Below are positions 27,061-36,425 of a stretch of 64,000 nucleotides of DNA, in pieces. Under the pieces are notes generated by a model. The model saw only the letters and a program-made list of their open reading frames with translations, searched no databases and was not told the origin of the DNA. A program made the translations under genes and the position numbers. Within the stretch, counting starts at the first letter, position 1, and each line of letters opens with the position of its first letter. The stretch is from JAEUIE01 sp046350055 (GTDB lineage Bacteria > Planctomycetota > Planctomycetia > Gemmatales > HRBIN36), in the NCBI GenBank assembly GCA_046350055.1, contig JAXMBC010000001.1:558001-622000 (forward strand). Direction: 5' to 3'.

Positions 27061-27558
27061 CTAGGCAGCGTCATTGAGTTTCACCTGCAGCCAGGCCCGG
27101 GCATAGCGCCACATGCGGTCAGCGGTGGCAGCCGAGATGCCCAGCACCTCGGCAGCTTCGTCGCCAGTGAGGCCCACGATGTAACGGAGTTCAACGAGCT
27201 TGGCGTGATCGGGTTTCTCGGTGGCGAGTGCCGTCAGTGCTTCATCGAGTGCAAGAAGCTGCTCATCAGGCATGCGGTCGGGTGGATCATTGAGAGTGAC
27301 CTGCTGACCGCCATCACGTTTCTTCGTAGCTTTGGCCCGTGCCCGGTCGACGAGGATACGACGCATGGCCGTAGCTGCAGTGCGGAAAAAATGGGTGCGA
27401 TCGGAGAAGTCCACAGACGCTTCGGAAAGCCGAAGCCAGGCTTCATGGACCAGGGCAGTAGCAGAGAGCGTCTGCCCGTGCTGCTCCGCCTTAAGCTTGG
27501 CCGCAGCCAGCTTGCGAAGTTCGGTGTAGACCTGGGGAAGGAGGGTGTCGGGGATCAT
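27061..27558 (-). CDS. ECF-type sigma factor (planctomycete kinase-linked group)
   Basis: This 165-residue sigma-70-family protein has region 2 (residues about 5-75: LPQVYTELRKLAAAKL ... TALVHEAWLRLSE, then HFFRTAATAMRRILVDRARA) and region 4 (about 105-160: ELRYIVGLTGDEAAEVLGIS, a helix-turn-helix). Its ATG overlaps the stop of the upstream kinase gene by four bases, a pairing common in planctomycetes, so the kinase probably controls it by phosphorylation rather than by an anti-sigma factor. No anti-sigma gene is nearby. Confidence 0.92.
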   Translation of the reverse strand: MIPDTLLPQVYTELRKLAAAKLKAEQHGQTLSATALVHEAWLRLSEASVDFSDRTHFFRTAATAMRRILVDRARAKATKKRDGGQQVTLNDPPDRMPDEQLLALDEALTALATEKPDHAKLVELRYIVGLTGDEAAEVLGISAATADRMWRYARAWLQVKLNDAA

Positions 27559-30212
27559 TTCTTTTCCAACGACTTCGGCAGCTTAGCCCTCTCCCCCTGC
27601 CACTTCTTCACTTCCTCGGGCTTGTTGGTTTCGGTGTAGAGTTGGATGATGCGATCGAGGGCTTCGGGGAGACGGGTATTAGCTTTTTTGGGAATCGTCT
27701 TCTCGCGGGCCTTCATCCCCTCGTAGCCCTTCAATAGTAGCAGCTCGGCATCGGCGTACTTCTCTTGGCCTAACAAAGCCCAACCAAGCAACGATTGGGT
27801 GTTGAACGTCGTCCACGCGTCGGGTTGCTTCTTTTCACGAATGGCCAGACTCTCGCGCAGCACAACTTGGGCGTCCGTCCACTTCTTCTGCTGTAGCAGG
27901 TTCAAACCTAAAGCGGTCAATCCACCAGCATATTCAGCCGACTCAACCACAGACTTTTGCTTAATGACGATCAACCACTTCCTCCGCCACAGCTCAGCAT
28001 TTCCCCATTGCTCAGCCTGCTCGCAAACTGCTATGAGGTTTGAAATGAAATGCTGAGCATACTCATGCGAGAAGCCTTTCTTCTCAATGCTTCTGGTTAC
28101 TTGCTCAAGCACAGCAATTGCTTGAGGCAGTTTATTTGCAGCTATATACGCATTGGCCAGGTTGTTCGATGTCATGTAAACGTATGTGTGGTCGCTTCCC
28201 AGTTTTTTGACCTGAGCTTCCATGAGTCCCACGAGAAATGCGATGGCCTGTGGTGCCTTATCTGCTGCAATATATGCCTGAGCTAAGTAGGTCGCTGTCA
28301 GAACCGTGTTGTTATGTTCTGCGCCAAGTTGTTTGAGTGAAACTTCGCTGGCTCTCTCGAGCATGCTGACGGCCTCAGTTTGCATTCCTCCTCTCGAATA
28401 TGCTAGGCCAAGATTGGAGAGTGTTGCCAGGGTGTTCTGATCTTCGACTCCATACAGCTTGATTTGGAGGTCGCGAAGCTGCTCAAACAATGAAATTGCC
28501 TGTTGGTACTTGCCTGCGGTTCTATATGTCACAGCCAGACTATTCATCGCAGATTGTGTTTCATGATGTTCCATACCCAGAAATTGTTCTCGGAGCTGCA
28601 GGGCTCTTTCCAGAAATGGGACACCATGTACGGCGTCACCTGCAGCTCTGTAGTTGACTCCGACAATCCAGCATAACTCAGCTTCAGTACGCGGATCGAG
28701 ATCCTTCCGTTTACGCAGTTTCTCCGCCGCCCTTTCCAACAACTGCTTTAAGGTCGTGTCCTTGTTCAGAGTAGCACTTGAATCCTTAGCAAAGCGTTGC
28801 TGACCTTCAACTGTCGTTAGCGCCAGAAAATCGTCTTTGACGAAAGAAGCAATTGCCTCTGCATACTTTCGCTCACGTTTCTCTACCTCATGTGCTTCAA
28901 TCGCTAGCTGTTCTTGCCGCTTTGCTTCGTAGAAGCCATAGGCTGTGCCTATCATTCCGGCGACCAGAGCAAGGAAAACGATTCCGGCTGTCACCATCGT
29001 CACTCGATTCCGCTGTACAAACTTCTTGAACCGATAGACGGTACTGGGCGGCCGAGCTTCCACCACTTCATTGGCCAGGTAACGCTGTATGTCCTTCGCT
29101 AATCCATTGGCCGTCTCGTAGCGGCAGGTACGGTCTTTCTCCAGCGCCTTCAGTACCACCCAGTCGAGTTCGCCTTTTAGTTCAGAGGACAACCGCTTTG
29201 GATCGGTCTTGCGGAGTGCAGCCAGGTTGGCGAGTGATTCCTTTGATTGTGTCAGCCGGGTGCTGGGCTTTGGTGGTTCTTCTTCCTTTATGAGCCGAAT
29301 AACTTCGGCAAACGCTGCTGACTTCATACGTTCTCGCGTGATCGGCGTGCTGCCGGTCAGGAGTTCGTAGAGCAACACCCCTAGGGCATAGATGTCTGCC
29401 CTCGTATCGATATCCATTGCCGAAAGTTCTGCCTGTTCCGGGGCCATGTATTCGAGGGTTCCGATAATCTGGCCGATCTCGGTGTACATTGTCTGGTCAG
29501 CTAACTTGCTATGCAGTGCCTTGGCGACGCCGAAGTCAATCACCTTGGGCACCGGTTTACCATCTTGCATAGCTACCAGAATGTTGCTCGGCTTGATATC
29601 GCGGTGGATGATGCCCTTCTGATGAGCGTGCTGCACGGCTGAGCAGACCTGCACAAAGAGGTCCAGCCGACTCTTGATGGAAGCATGTACTTCATCACAG
29701 TATGTGGTGATGGGAACGCCTTTGACGAGTTCCATGACGAAGTAGGGTCTGCCACTGGCAGCCATCCCCGCGTCCAGTACCTTGGCGATGTTGGTATGAT
29801 CCATCAGTGCCAAGGCCTGACGTTCCGCTTCGAAACGGCGGATGACCTGGGCAGAATCCATGCCCGCTTTGATGAGCTTGAGGGCTACACGCCGCTTGAC
29901 CGGCTGATCCTGTTCCGCTACCCAGACCGTACCCATGCCGCCTTCGCCCAGTTTCTGCTGCAGCTTGAACCGGCCATCAATGATGCTGCCTACCAGATCG
30001 GGTGTTGCCTGTGCAGTGGTATGGTTGAACCCGGCGGTCAGGTCCAGAGCAGGGGAATGCTTCGATAAGGGCGATGGGTCCGCATCCGCCTTTAAAAGCG
30101 CTTCCACCCGGGCCCGCAGTTCCGGGTTACCGTTGCATTTACGGTCGAGCAGCGCTGCCCGTTCCCCTTCGGGTGTCCGTATTGCCAATTCGAACAGGCT
30201 TTCTTCAGACAT
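27555..30212 (-). CDS. Transmembrane serine/threonine kinase with TPR repeats
   Basis: The Hanks-type kinase domain spans about residues 70-390: GEGGMGTVW loop, catalytic Lys in RVALKLIK, HRDIKPSNIL, DFGVAK and APEQAE. One membrane helix follows (VTMVTAGIVFLALVAGMIG, about 410-430). About 450 residues outside the membrane are TPR-like (AMNSLAVTYRTAGKYQQAIS, NLGLAYSRGGMQTEAVSMLE and others). I chose the second Met (30212) because GGAGG lies 8 bases upstream; an earlier start adds only seven residues. It overlaps the sigma gene by ATGA. The TPR region is the likely sensor or docking surface. Confidence 0.95.
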   Translation of the reverse strand: MSEESLFELAIRTPEGERAALLDRKCNGNPELRARVEALLKADADPSPLSKHSPALDLTAGFNHTTAQATPDLVGSIIDGRFKLQQKLGEGGMGTVWVAEQDQPVKRRVALKLIKAGMDSAQVIRRFEAERQALALMDHTNIAKVLDAGMAASGRPYFVMELVKGVPITTYCDEVHASIKSRLDLFVQVCSAVQHAHQKGIIHRDIKPSNILVAMQDGKPVPKVIDFGVAKALHSKLADQTMYTEIGQIIGTLEYMAPEQAELSAMDIDTRADIYALGVLLYELLTGSTPITRERMKSAAFAEVIRLIKEEEPPKPSTRLTQSKESLANLAALRKTDPKRLSSELKGELDWVVLKALEKDRTCRYETANGLAKDIQRYLANEVVEARPPSTVYRFKKFVQRNRVTMVTAGIVFLALVAGMIGTAYGFYEAKRQEQLAIEAHEVEKRERKYAEAIASFVKDDFLALTTVEGQQRFAKDSSATLNKDTTLKQLLERAAEKLRKRKDLDPRTEAELCWIVGVNYRAAGDAVHGVPFLERALQLREQFLGMEHHETQSAMNSLAVTYRTAGKYQQAISLFEQLRDLQIKLYGVEDQNTLATLSNLGLAYSRGGMQTEAVSMLERASEVSLKQLGAEHNNTVLTATYLAQAYIAADKAPQAIAFLVGLMEAQVKKLGSDHTYVYMTSNNLANAYIAANKLPQAIAVLEQVTRSIEKKGFSHEYAQHFISNLIAVCEQAEQWGNAELWRRKWLIVIKQKSVVESAEYAGGLTALGLNLLQQKKWTDAQVVLRESLAIREKKQPDAWTTFNTQSLLGWALLGQEKYADAELLLLKGYEGMKAREKTIPKKANTRLPEALDRIIQLYTETNKPEEVKKWQGERAKLPKSLEKK

Positions 30213-30362
30213 GGCGGAAGCCTCCTGACCCACTAGCGAGAATGGAGTCCGGCTGGCGTCAGCGTACCCTACTTTTTCTCAGGAATCTTGGAGATTCTGA
30301 GTACAGCTCGGAAGTAGTTCACAATTTAACAGGCACGAATGGAGTGATTGCAGAGGTAACAC

Positions 30363-30968
30363 TCATGATCTCACCGAAAGGGGAATCAGCACGTCTTCCG
30401 TCGTATCGTACCAGGCACACCAGCCTTGCTGGACAGCGTGGATGACCGCCAGGTAACGCTGTTCTGGTTCGAGGCGGATGGGTTGCTGGCCAGTCCAAGG
30501 GACGATGCCAGTTTCGGTTAGCAGTTCCCAGCGATGCATATGGCCCATGAAAATACGCTGATGGGGACAGGCGGCGAAGCCGCGAGCGGGGTCAAGTACT
30601 CCATCGTGGCCAAAGGCCCAGAGATCTTCGAGACTGGTAGAGTCCAGGAACGGTTCGATGTGCTGAAAGCGACTGCCATCGATTTCCAGCCAGGGCTGGA
30701 GGGTAGCGAAGTAGCGGAGCACTTCGGCTGGATAGTGCTCCCTGACATGGTCGGTCACCTGGCAGCACAAACCATAGTCATGGTTGCCCCAGACGCCAAC
30801 GCTGTTGATCGACGTCAGGATGGTCACGATGTCCCGCAGCCGCTTTCCCATGTCGAAGATGTCACCCAGGACGACAAACTGATCGACACCAACTTGCTGG
30901 AGCGATTGAACCGCCTGATCCAGATATTCGACCTCTTCATGAATGTCTGCAAGTATGCCAAGTCGCAT
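30363..30968 (-). CDS. Calcineurin-like metallophosphoesterase (YfcE type)
   Basis: This 201-residue protein carries the metal-binding motifs of the family: GILADIHEEV (DxH near the start), VVLGDIFDMG (GDxxD), GNHDYG (GNHD), and GHMH in IFMGHMHRWE. It probably hydrolyses a phosphodiester or phosphomonoester. It starts 3 bases after the upstream zinc-ribbon membrane protein gene on the same strand, so the two are likely co-transcribed. Confidence 0.9.
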   Translation of the reverse strand: MRLGILADIHEEVEYLDQAVQSLQQVGVDQFVVLGDIFDMGKRLRDIVTILTSINSVGVWGNHDYGLCCQVTDHVREHYPAEVLRYFATLQPWLEIDGSRFQHIEPFLDSTSLEDLWAFGHDGVLDPARGFAACPHQRIFMGHMHRWELLTETGIVPWTGQQPIRLEPEQRYLAVIHAVQQGWCAWYDTTEDVLIPLSVRS

Positions 30969-30971
30969 GGT

Positions 30972-32063
30972 TTATCCGGGCCAGGCAGTAAGCGTGTTTC
31001 TGCGATCCTGCGAAGCGACCCAGCGGGTGATGCGATTGTGCCAATGCTCAGGCTGGAAATACCCCTGCTCCTCATCCTCATCCGATTTCGGGAACCCTCG
31101 CTCCTGATTGTTTCTCTTGCGTTCCGGTTCTCTCTTCCTGGTGCGGACCGGACGATCTTCTTCGGGGTCGACTTCATGCTCCACATGGTTGATCATGTAA
31201 TGGAACAGAGCCATGCCGACAGCGTAGTTCAAGATCCCGTTGATAATCAGGAGGAATCTCGCCTCCCAGGGATCAAGACCAAAGATAGTCATGAAGCCTA
31301 CAAGCCAGACGAGAAGTGCAAGATAGCGACCGAGCTGGAAGTGACCCAGCTGGATCATACTCACTGCATTGACTATGAGAATCAGAAATAATGCACCGAT
31401 AATGGCTGTCTTGGCATCACCGAAGTTGATCCCACCTCCCAGCGCACTGCTGATAAACATGCTTGCGATCAGGATCACCAGTGAGATAGGTACCGAAATC
31501 ATGTAGATAATGGCGTACTCGCGCCACGGGATATCATCGCCATCAGGCGTGGCGGCCCGCATGGCCAGCACCAATCCCAGGATGATACCACCCGTGGTAA
31601 TGGCTGCCCCGATGCCACCCAGGATCCAGACCCAGGTTGGCACACTGGCGGCAGCTTTCGCTGCCATCTTGTTTTTCTTCTTCTTTTTCTTCTTCGGGCG
31701 TGGAGTTTCTTCCGCGGTTTCCTGCTCCGCTACCGCAGTCTCGGCCGGTTGAGGTATTGCCGGGCGGGACGGTTTGGGTTTGGGCGGCAGTGGCACGGGC
31801 ACCGCTTCCATGGGTGCCTCGTCAGGCAGCACTTCAAAGTCCGGGTTGTCCTCGGGCAGCACCTCAGCCCACACCGGCTCTTCATTCACCGGTATCGCCA
31901 TCATCGGCGTGGCAGCCTTGTTGCCAATCTGAGGCAGCACAACAGGCGCGACCGTGACTCGCACCGGATTGCCACACTTCTTACAGCGGACCGTTTTGCC
32001 CGCCAGCTCGGATTTGACGGCCAGCTTTTCCTGACACACCTTGCAGCGGAGATCAACACGCAT
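30972..32063 (-). CDS. Zinc-ribbon membrane protein of unknown function
   Basis: The 363-residue product opens with a zinc ribbon (CKVC ... CKKC, residues 8-33) of the kind common in planctomycete membrane proteins. A Pro/Glu-rich linker and a lysine block (KKKKKKKNK) follow, then about five membrane helices from WVWILGGIGAAITTGGIILG to the region near residue 300. The tail after the last helix is highly charged (RKREPERKRNNQERGF). The role is unknown; position suggests co-expression with the phosphoesterase gene. Confidence 0.7.
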   Translation of the reverse strand: MRVDLRCKVCQEKLAVKSELAGKTVRCKKCGNPVRVTVAPVVLPQIGNKAATPMMAIPVNEEPVWAEVLPEDNPDFEVLPDEAPMEAVPVPLPPKPKPSRPAIPQPAETAVAEQETAEETPRPKKKKKKKNKMAAKAAASVPTWVWILGGIGAAITTGGIILGLVLAMRAATPDGDDIPWREYAIIYMISVPISLVILIASMFISSALGGGINFGDAKTAIIGALFLILIVNAVSMIQLGHFQLGRYLALLVWLVGFMTIFGLDPWEARFLLIINGILNYAVGMALFHYMINHVEHEVDPEEDRPVRTRKREPERKRNNQERGFPKSDEDEEQGYFQPEHWHNRITRWVASQDRRNTLTAWPG

Positions 32064-32257
32064 GGAAGTGACTCGTTATGTGCACGAGGAGTGTACTGCC
32101 CCTAAGCCCGGTGGAGCAAGAAAGATGTCGCGCGAAGTGCGTGATTTTTTCAGGAAGCGCTGGCATCCTGAACAACATCCTTTCCTGCCCTTGAAAGACA
32201 CCCGGTCTACTCCCATCATGCTCATCAGTCTGCCACTATTCTTCACATGGAGAGGTC

Positions 32258-32674
32258 ATGAATCATCTGAGTCTGCTTGCCTTTGGTGCCCTGCTCTGCG
32301 CTGGCATTGCCACATCCCTGCACGCCAGCACACCTGATACTCCGAAGGAGTTCAAGGATGCCGAAGAAATGGTGGTAAAGCTCTTCAAAGCTTACAACAA
32401 GGACGATGCCAAGGGTGTCTTCGAAAACTACATCGATGCCTTCAAGAATATGCCCGATGCCCTCTGGAATGCCCTGTTCAAACCCAACAAGGACAAGTTC
32501 GGCAACTACAAGAGCCACACCTTCGTGAAAGATGGTAGCGTGGCCACTGAAGATAACATTCTGCTTGTCATCAATGTGGAATTCGAAAAAGGCAAAGACA
32601 TCAAGGTTGGAGTCAACCTCAGCAAGGACGGAAAGGCCTGGAAGATTCAGCAGGTGCTGTTTGATGTGAAATAG
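32258..32674 (+). CDS. Secreted small protein, NTF2-like pattern
   Basis: The 138-residue product has a signal peptide (LSLLAFGALLCAGIATSLHA, cleavage near residue 24). The mature part is one small alpha-beta domain (helix KEFKDAEEMVVKLFKAYNKD, then strands such as NILLVINVEFEKGK), which fits an NTF2-like or DUF4878-type fold without known catalytic residues. It is a single gene with a strong terminator downstream. Confidence 0.65.
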   Translation: MNHLSLLAFGALLCAGIATSLHASTPDTPKEFKDAEEMVVKLFKAYNKDDAKGVFENYIDAFKNMPDALWNALFKPNKDKFGNYKSHTFVKDGSVATEDNILLVINVEFEKGKDIKVGVNLSKDGKAWKIQQVLFDVK

Positions 32675-32723
32675 TTCGATAAGCTAGTCTCCCCTCGCCC
32701 CTCCGGGGAGAGGGGTTAGAGGT

Positions 32724-32751
32724 GAGGGGCTTTGCGCTGGCAAAGCCCCTC
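32724..32751. terminator. Bidirectional hairpin terminator
   Basis: GAGGGGCTTTGC pairs perfectly with GCAAAGCCCCTC over a 4-base loop, followed on the plus strand by GTTTGTTTA. It separates the small secreted gene from the convergent nadB. Confidence 0.85.
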
Positions 32752-32764
32752 GTTTGTTTAGCCA

Positions 32765-34363
32765 TCAGACGGATACCATGCGTCGCTTGAATCGCACATC
32801 ATCTTGCGTGGGAAAATCTTCGCGGAAGTGGGTGCCCCGTGATTCCTCACGTGCCAGCATGGCGGAAAGCATCAGCTGGGACGTGGTGAACATGTTCTGC
32901 AGTTCCCATCCCGGCGGGCCGGTGAACTCGTGGCTAAGCACATAGTTGCCCCAGAAGGACATATCCTCCATGGCAGCCTGCAAGCCGGTAGCATGGCGAA
33001 CAATGCCAGCCTGCCTGCCCATCAGACTCTGCAGGGAGTTTCGAAGATCTGCCAGGTTCAACTCGGTAATGTCGGGCATGAAATCAAGATGGATGGGCAA
33101 AGCACGCATCTCCGGGCTCTGCACTTCGAGTGCTGCGGTCACACCCTGGGCACACCAGGCACCATAGACCAGCCCTTCGAGCAGGCTGTTACTGGCCAGG
33201 CGATTCGCTCCATGCAGGCCACTGCTGGTCACTTCCCCTGCAGCCCACAGTCCCGGAATCGAGGTTTGCCCCTGCAGGTTGACCTGCACGCCACCAATCA
33301 TGTAATGGGCACCGGGGCGGACTGGAATCTTGTCCCTGGAGAGATCCAGCCCGAAACTGGCACACACTTTCTCGATGCCGGGGAATCGCTGCTTGACCAG
33401 TGACGACGAGATGTGCGAGAGATCGAGGTAGACACTGGGGTGATGCGTCTTCTCCATCTGCTTGATGATGGAGCGGGCGACGATGTCACGCGGAGCCAAT
33501 TCGAGCCGGCTGTCGTACTCATGCATGAAGCGGTAGCCGGTCTTATCTACCAGGTAGGCCCCTTCGCCTCGGACAGCTTCGCTGACCAGGTAGCGTGCTG
33601 AGCCAGCGACATAGAGCAACGTCGGGTGAAACTGCATGAATTCCATGTCCATCATCACCGCCCCGGCCCGATGAGCGATGGCCATGCCGTCAGCGGTAGC
33701 GACAGTGGGGTTGGTGGTTTCACGGTAGATCTGCCCCGCCCCGCCACTGGCAAGAATGGTCTGTCTGGCCCAGACGATGGAGATGCCGTAGCCGGGCCGA
33801 TGAACGAGTGCACCAACACAACGACTTTCGTGAGTGAGCAGATCGAGGGTGAACGCCTTCTCCCAGATGGTGAGGTGAGGCGTGTTCTTTGCTTTCTCGA
33901 TGGCGGCCCGCATGATTTCCTGCCCGGTGGCATCGCCCAGCGCATGCACCACCCGCCGATGGCTGTGACCTCCTTCGAGGGTCAGGGCCAGCTTGCCCGC
34001 TTCGTCTTCGTCGAAGACCGCCCCCCAGCGGATGAGTTCTTCCAGCTGTGCCGGTGCTGCCCGGATGACTGCTTCCACCACAGCCCGGTCGCAGATACCT
34101 GCCCCAGCCACCAGGGTATCTTCGACATGGTTCTCGAAGCGGTCTTCGGGATCGACAACGCCGGCGATGCCCCCCTGGGCATAACGACTGTTCGATTCGG
34201 GCAGCATGTCCTTACAGAGAACCAGCACATCACGATGTGGTGGAATGGAGAGCGCAGCGCGAAGACCTGCGATGCCGGAGCCGATGACGAGAACATCGGT
34301 AAAGAAATGGGAGAGCCGCTTAGCGTGGAAGTTGACCAGGTAACGGCGAAGGGGGATAGACAT
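32765..34363 (-). CDS. nadB: L-aspartate oxidase
   Basis: This 532-residue flavoprotein oxidises L-aspartate to iminoaspartate, the first step of NAD synthesis. The FAD-binding site is VIGSGIAGLRAALS (about residues 26-40). Family motifs include NSRYAQGGIAGVVDPEDRFE, the EGGHSHRRVVHA active-site loop, and RPGAHYMIGGVQV with the catalytic Arg. The C-terminal helical domain is present (about 420-532). Quinolinate synthase and nadC are not in the window. It is divergent from the GHMP kinase gene, with a short shared promoter region. Confidence 0.93.
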   Translation of the reverse strand: MSIPLRRYLVNFHAKRLSHFFTDVLVIGSGIAGLRAALSIPPHRDVLVLCKDMLPESNSRYAQGGIAGVVDPEDRFENHVEDTLVAGAGICDRAVVEAVIRAAPAQLEELIRWGAVFDEDEAGKLALTLEGGHSHRRVVHALGDATGQEIMRAAIEKAKNTPHLTIWEKAFTLDLLTHESRCVGALVHRPGYGISIVWARQTILASGGAGQIYRETTNPTVATADGMAIAHRAGAVMMDMEFMQFHPTLLYVAGSARYLVSEAVRGEGAYLVDKTGYRFMHEYDSRLELAPRDIVARSIIKQMEKTHHPSVYLDLSHISSSLVKQRFPGIEKVCASFGLDLSRDKIPVRPGAHYMIGGVQVNLQGQTSIPGLWAAGEVTSSGLHGANRLASNSLLEGLVYGAWCAQGVTAALEVQSPEMRALPIHLDFMPDITELNLADLRNSLQSLMGRQAGIVRHATGLQAAMEDMSFWGNYVLSHEFTGPPGWELQNMFTTSQLMLSAMLAREESRGTHFREDFPTQDDVRFKRRMVSV

Positions 34364-34454
34364 GAGGTGGGCTCGATTGTGTTCCGGGTATTGTATTTAG
34401 CTCCCAGCCACTCGGGTTGGGGTGCTCATGGTAGAAGGTAAATACAATGCACCC

Positions 34455-35468
34455 ATGATCTTCAAACGCCAAGCTTACGCTCGTGCCGGTCTCGTGGGTA
34501 ATCCCTCCGATGGCTATCACGGCAAGACCATCTCCATCATCATCCGCAACTTCTGGGCCGAGGCAGTGCTCTATGAATGGGACACGCTCGAAATCCTCCC
34601 CGGCAAGGAGAACCAGCACCGCTTCGACTCCGTCCACGACCTCGTCAAGGATGTGAAACTGCACGGCTACTACGGTGGTGTGCGGCTGGTGAAGGCCACT
34701 ATCAAGAAGTTCGTTGAGTTCTGCACCAGGCAGAAGCTGGACCTGCACAGCCGCAACTTCAGCATCCGCTTTGAAAGCAACATCCCCCGGCAGGTGGGGC
34801 TCGCCGGTTCCAGTGCCATCATCACCGCCACGCTACGGGTGCTGATGGACTACTACCAGATCACCATCCCGCAGGTTGTGCAGCCTTCGCTGATTCTCTC
34901 TGTCGAGCAGGAGGAACTGGGCATCACTGCCGGCTTGCAGGATCGTGTGATCCAGGTCTACGAAGGGCTGGTCTACATGGATTTTGCCAAAGAACGGATG
35001 CAGGAGACGATGGGCTACCAGCATGGAGTCTATGAGCCGCTGGATGTAAACTTGCTGCCCCCGGTCTACATCGCGTTCAAGGCCGATGTCAGCGAACCGA
35101 CGGAAGTGTTCCACAATGATATCCGCAGCAGATATCGTCAGGGTGATACAGCAGTGGTGCAGGCCATGCAGACCTTCGCCCGGCTGGCGGAAGAAGCCAG
35201 AACAGCCTTGCTGGCAAGGGATCATGCCCGGCTGGCACTGCTGATGAACCAGAACTTCGATACCAGACGCTCCATCTATCAACTCGCCCAAGGCCAGGTC
35301 GAGATGATCGAAGTTGCCCGCAGCGTGGGAGCCAGCGCCAAGTTTGCCGGCTCCGGCGGAGCGATTATCGGCACGTTTACGAACGCGGCGATGTACCAGC
35401 GGCTGGAACAGGCGCTCGGCGCCATCGACTGCCGATTGATGGTGCCACGGGTGACGCCGTCATACTGA
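34455..35468 (+). CDS. GHMP-family sugar kinase, glucuronokinase-like
   Basis: The product is about 337 residues from this start. The N-terminal substrate motif is AYARAGLVGNPSDGYHGKT, the ATP-binding motif 2 is PRQVGLAGSSAI (about residues 115-126), and motif 3 is KFAGSGGAIIGTF near the end. This pattern matches glucuronokinase/galacturonokinase-like members in planctomycetes. An in-frame GTG (34422) and ATG (34428) upstream are possible starts, but the family begins near MIFKRQAY. The likely reaction is phosphorylation of a sugar at C1; the sugar is uncertain. Confidence 0.82.
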   Translation: MIFKRQAYARAGLVGNPSDGYHGKTISIIIRNFWAEAVLYEWDTLEILPGKENQHRFDSVHDLVKDVKLHGYYGGVRLVKATIKKFVEFCTRQKLDLHSRNFSIRFESNIPRQVGLAGSSAIITATLRVLMDYYQITIPQVVQPSLILSVEQEELGITAGLQDRVIQVYEGLVYMDFAKERMQETMGYQHGVYEPLDVNLLPPVYIAFKADVSEPTEVFHNDIRSRYRQGDTAVVQAMQTFARLAEEARTALLARDHARLALLMNQNFDTRRSIYQLAQGQVEMIEVARSVGASAKFAGSGGAIIGTFTNAAMYQRLEQALGAIDCRLMVPRVTPSY

Positions 35469-35470
35469 CT

Positions 35471-35490
35471 CGGAGGGCTAACGCCCTCCG
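35471..35490 (+). terminator. Short hairpin after the GHMP kinase
   Basis: CGGAGGGC and GCCCTCCG form an 8-base stem over TAAC, starting 2 bases after the stop codon. There is no T run, so termination is uncertain. Confidence 0.45.
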
Positions 35491-35559
35491 CTCGCAACTC
35501 CGAGGTGGAACTCACCCGATTGCTCTGCTACACTCGACGCAACTTCAAGGAACTGCTCC

Positions 35560-35970
35560 ATGTGGGAAGTGTACTGGAACACGGTGCGTGAGAGTGGCAT
35601 CGACTGGTTCATCCTCGGCTGGGGGTCGCTCCTCATACTGGCTCACCTGGCTGGGCTGTTTGCCCGCTGGCGTGGTACCAGCCGGGCCTTTCAGCAGGGA
35701 TTGGAACGCTACCGGACGGTGCTGCTCAGCCTTACGGAACTGCTTCCCATCCTGGGGCTGCTCGGCACCGTGCTCAGCCTGATGGCGACCTTTCAGAGTT
35801 TCCAGACGAGTGTAGATGAAACACCAAACCTGTCCGAGACGCTTCGCACCTTCTCTCCAGCTCTCAGTGCCACCTGTTCCGGACTGCTCATGATCGGCCC
35901 GAACCTTGTCCTCAATGCACTTCTCTGGCTGGCTACTCCCAAGCCACTCGATCCGGAGGAAGTGGTATGA
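35560..35970 (+). CDS. MotA/TolQ/ExbB-like membrane protein
   Basis: The 136-residue product has three hydrophobic segments (WFILGWGSLLILAHLAGLF; LTELLPILGLLGTVLSLMAT; ATCSGLLMIGPNLVLNALLWL). The LLGTVLSLMATF segment and the AxxATxxGL pattern match the proton-channel family. It is shorter than TolQ or ExbB (about 230) and lacks the long cytoplasmic loop, as in many planctomycete versions. It overlaps the ExbD-like gene as ATGA and should form a stator-type complex with it. Confidence 0.75.
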   Translation: MWEVYWNTVRESGIDWFILGWGSLLILAHLAGLFARWRGTSRAFQQGLERYRTVLLSLTELLPILGLLGTVLSLMATFQSFQTSVDETPNLSETLRTFSPALSATCSGLLMIGPNLVLNALLWLATPKPLDPEEVV

Positions 35971-36425
35971 ACCTGCGGGCTTCGGGGATCATTGTCCGAT
36001 TCATTCCATTGCTCGACGTTGCCTTCATACTCCTGGGCATGATGATGGTGCTGATGGCCCAGGCGCAAATGAAGAGCAGGAAGCCGAAAGATGCTCTTCC
36101 CCAGGCTGCTAAATCGCTGGCGGAGCAGAGTGGGGTCGATACCGTGTACCTGTATGCGGGCACGGCGGGAAATGAACTCGGACGCTGCTATGAACTGGGG
36201 CCACAGCAGGAACTGCTCCGCGAAGTCCGTACCGATGTTTCCGACGACATGCAACGGCTGCTCGCCCTGCGAGGCAAGCGGGGCACGCCGCTCGTCATCC
36301 TGCTCATCAGCGATCAGGGCTTTGATGCCATCTGGAGCGAGAAGAAGCTGGCAGCGATGAAGAAGACCTGGAACCTGGAAATCGCACGCATCTATCCCTA
36401 TCGTCGCCGCACGGGAGGTTCATGA
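35967..36425 (+). CDS. ExbD/TolR-like membrane protein
   Basis: The 152-residue product has one N-terminal helix (PLLDVAFILLGMMMVLMAQ) with the conserved Asp of the ExbD proton path (PLLDVAF), then a periplasmic alpha-beta domain of about 100 residues (VDTVYLYAGTAGNELG ... TPLVILLISDQGFD). It overlaps both neighbours by ATGA and is predicted to act with the TolQ-like protein. No TonB or TolA is nearby. Confidence 0.78.
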   Translation: MNLRASGIIVRFIPLLDVAFILLGMMMVLMAQAQMKSRKPKDALPQAAKSLAEQSGVDTVYLYAGTAGNELGRCYELGPQQELLREVRTDVSDDMQRLLALRGKRGTPLVILLISDQGFDAIWSEKKLAAMKKTWNLEIARIYPYRRRTGGS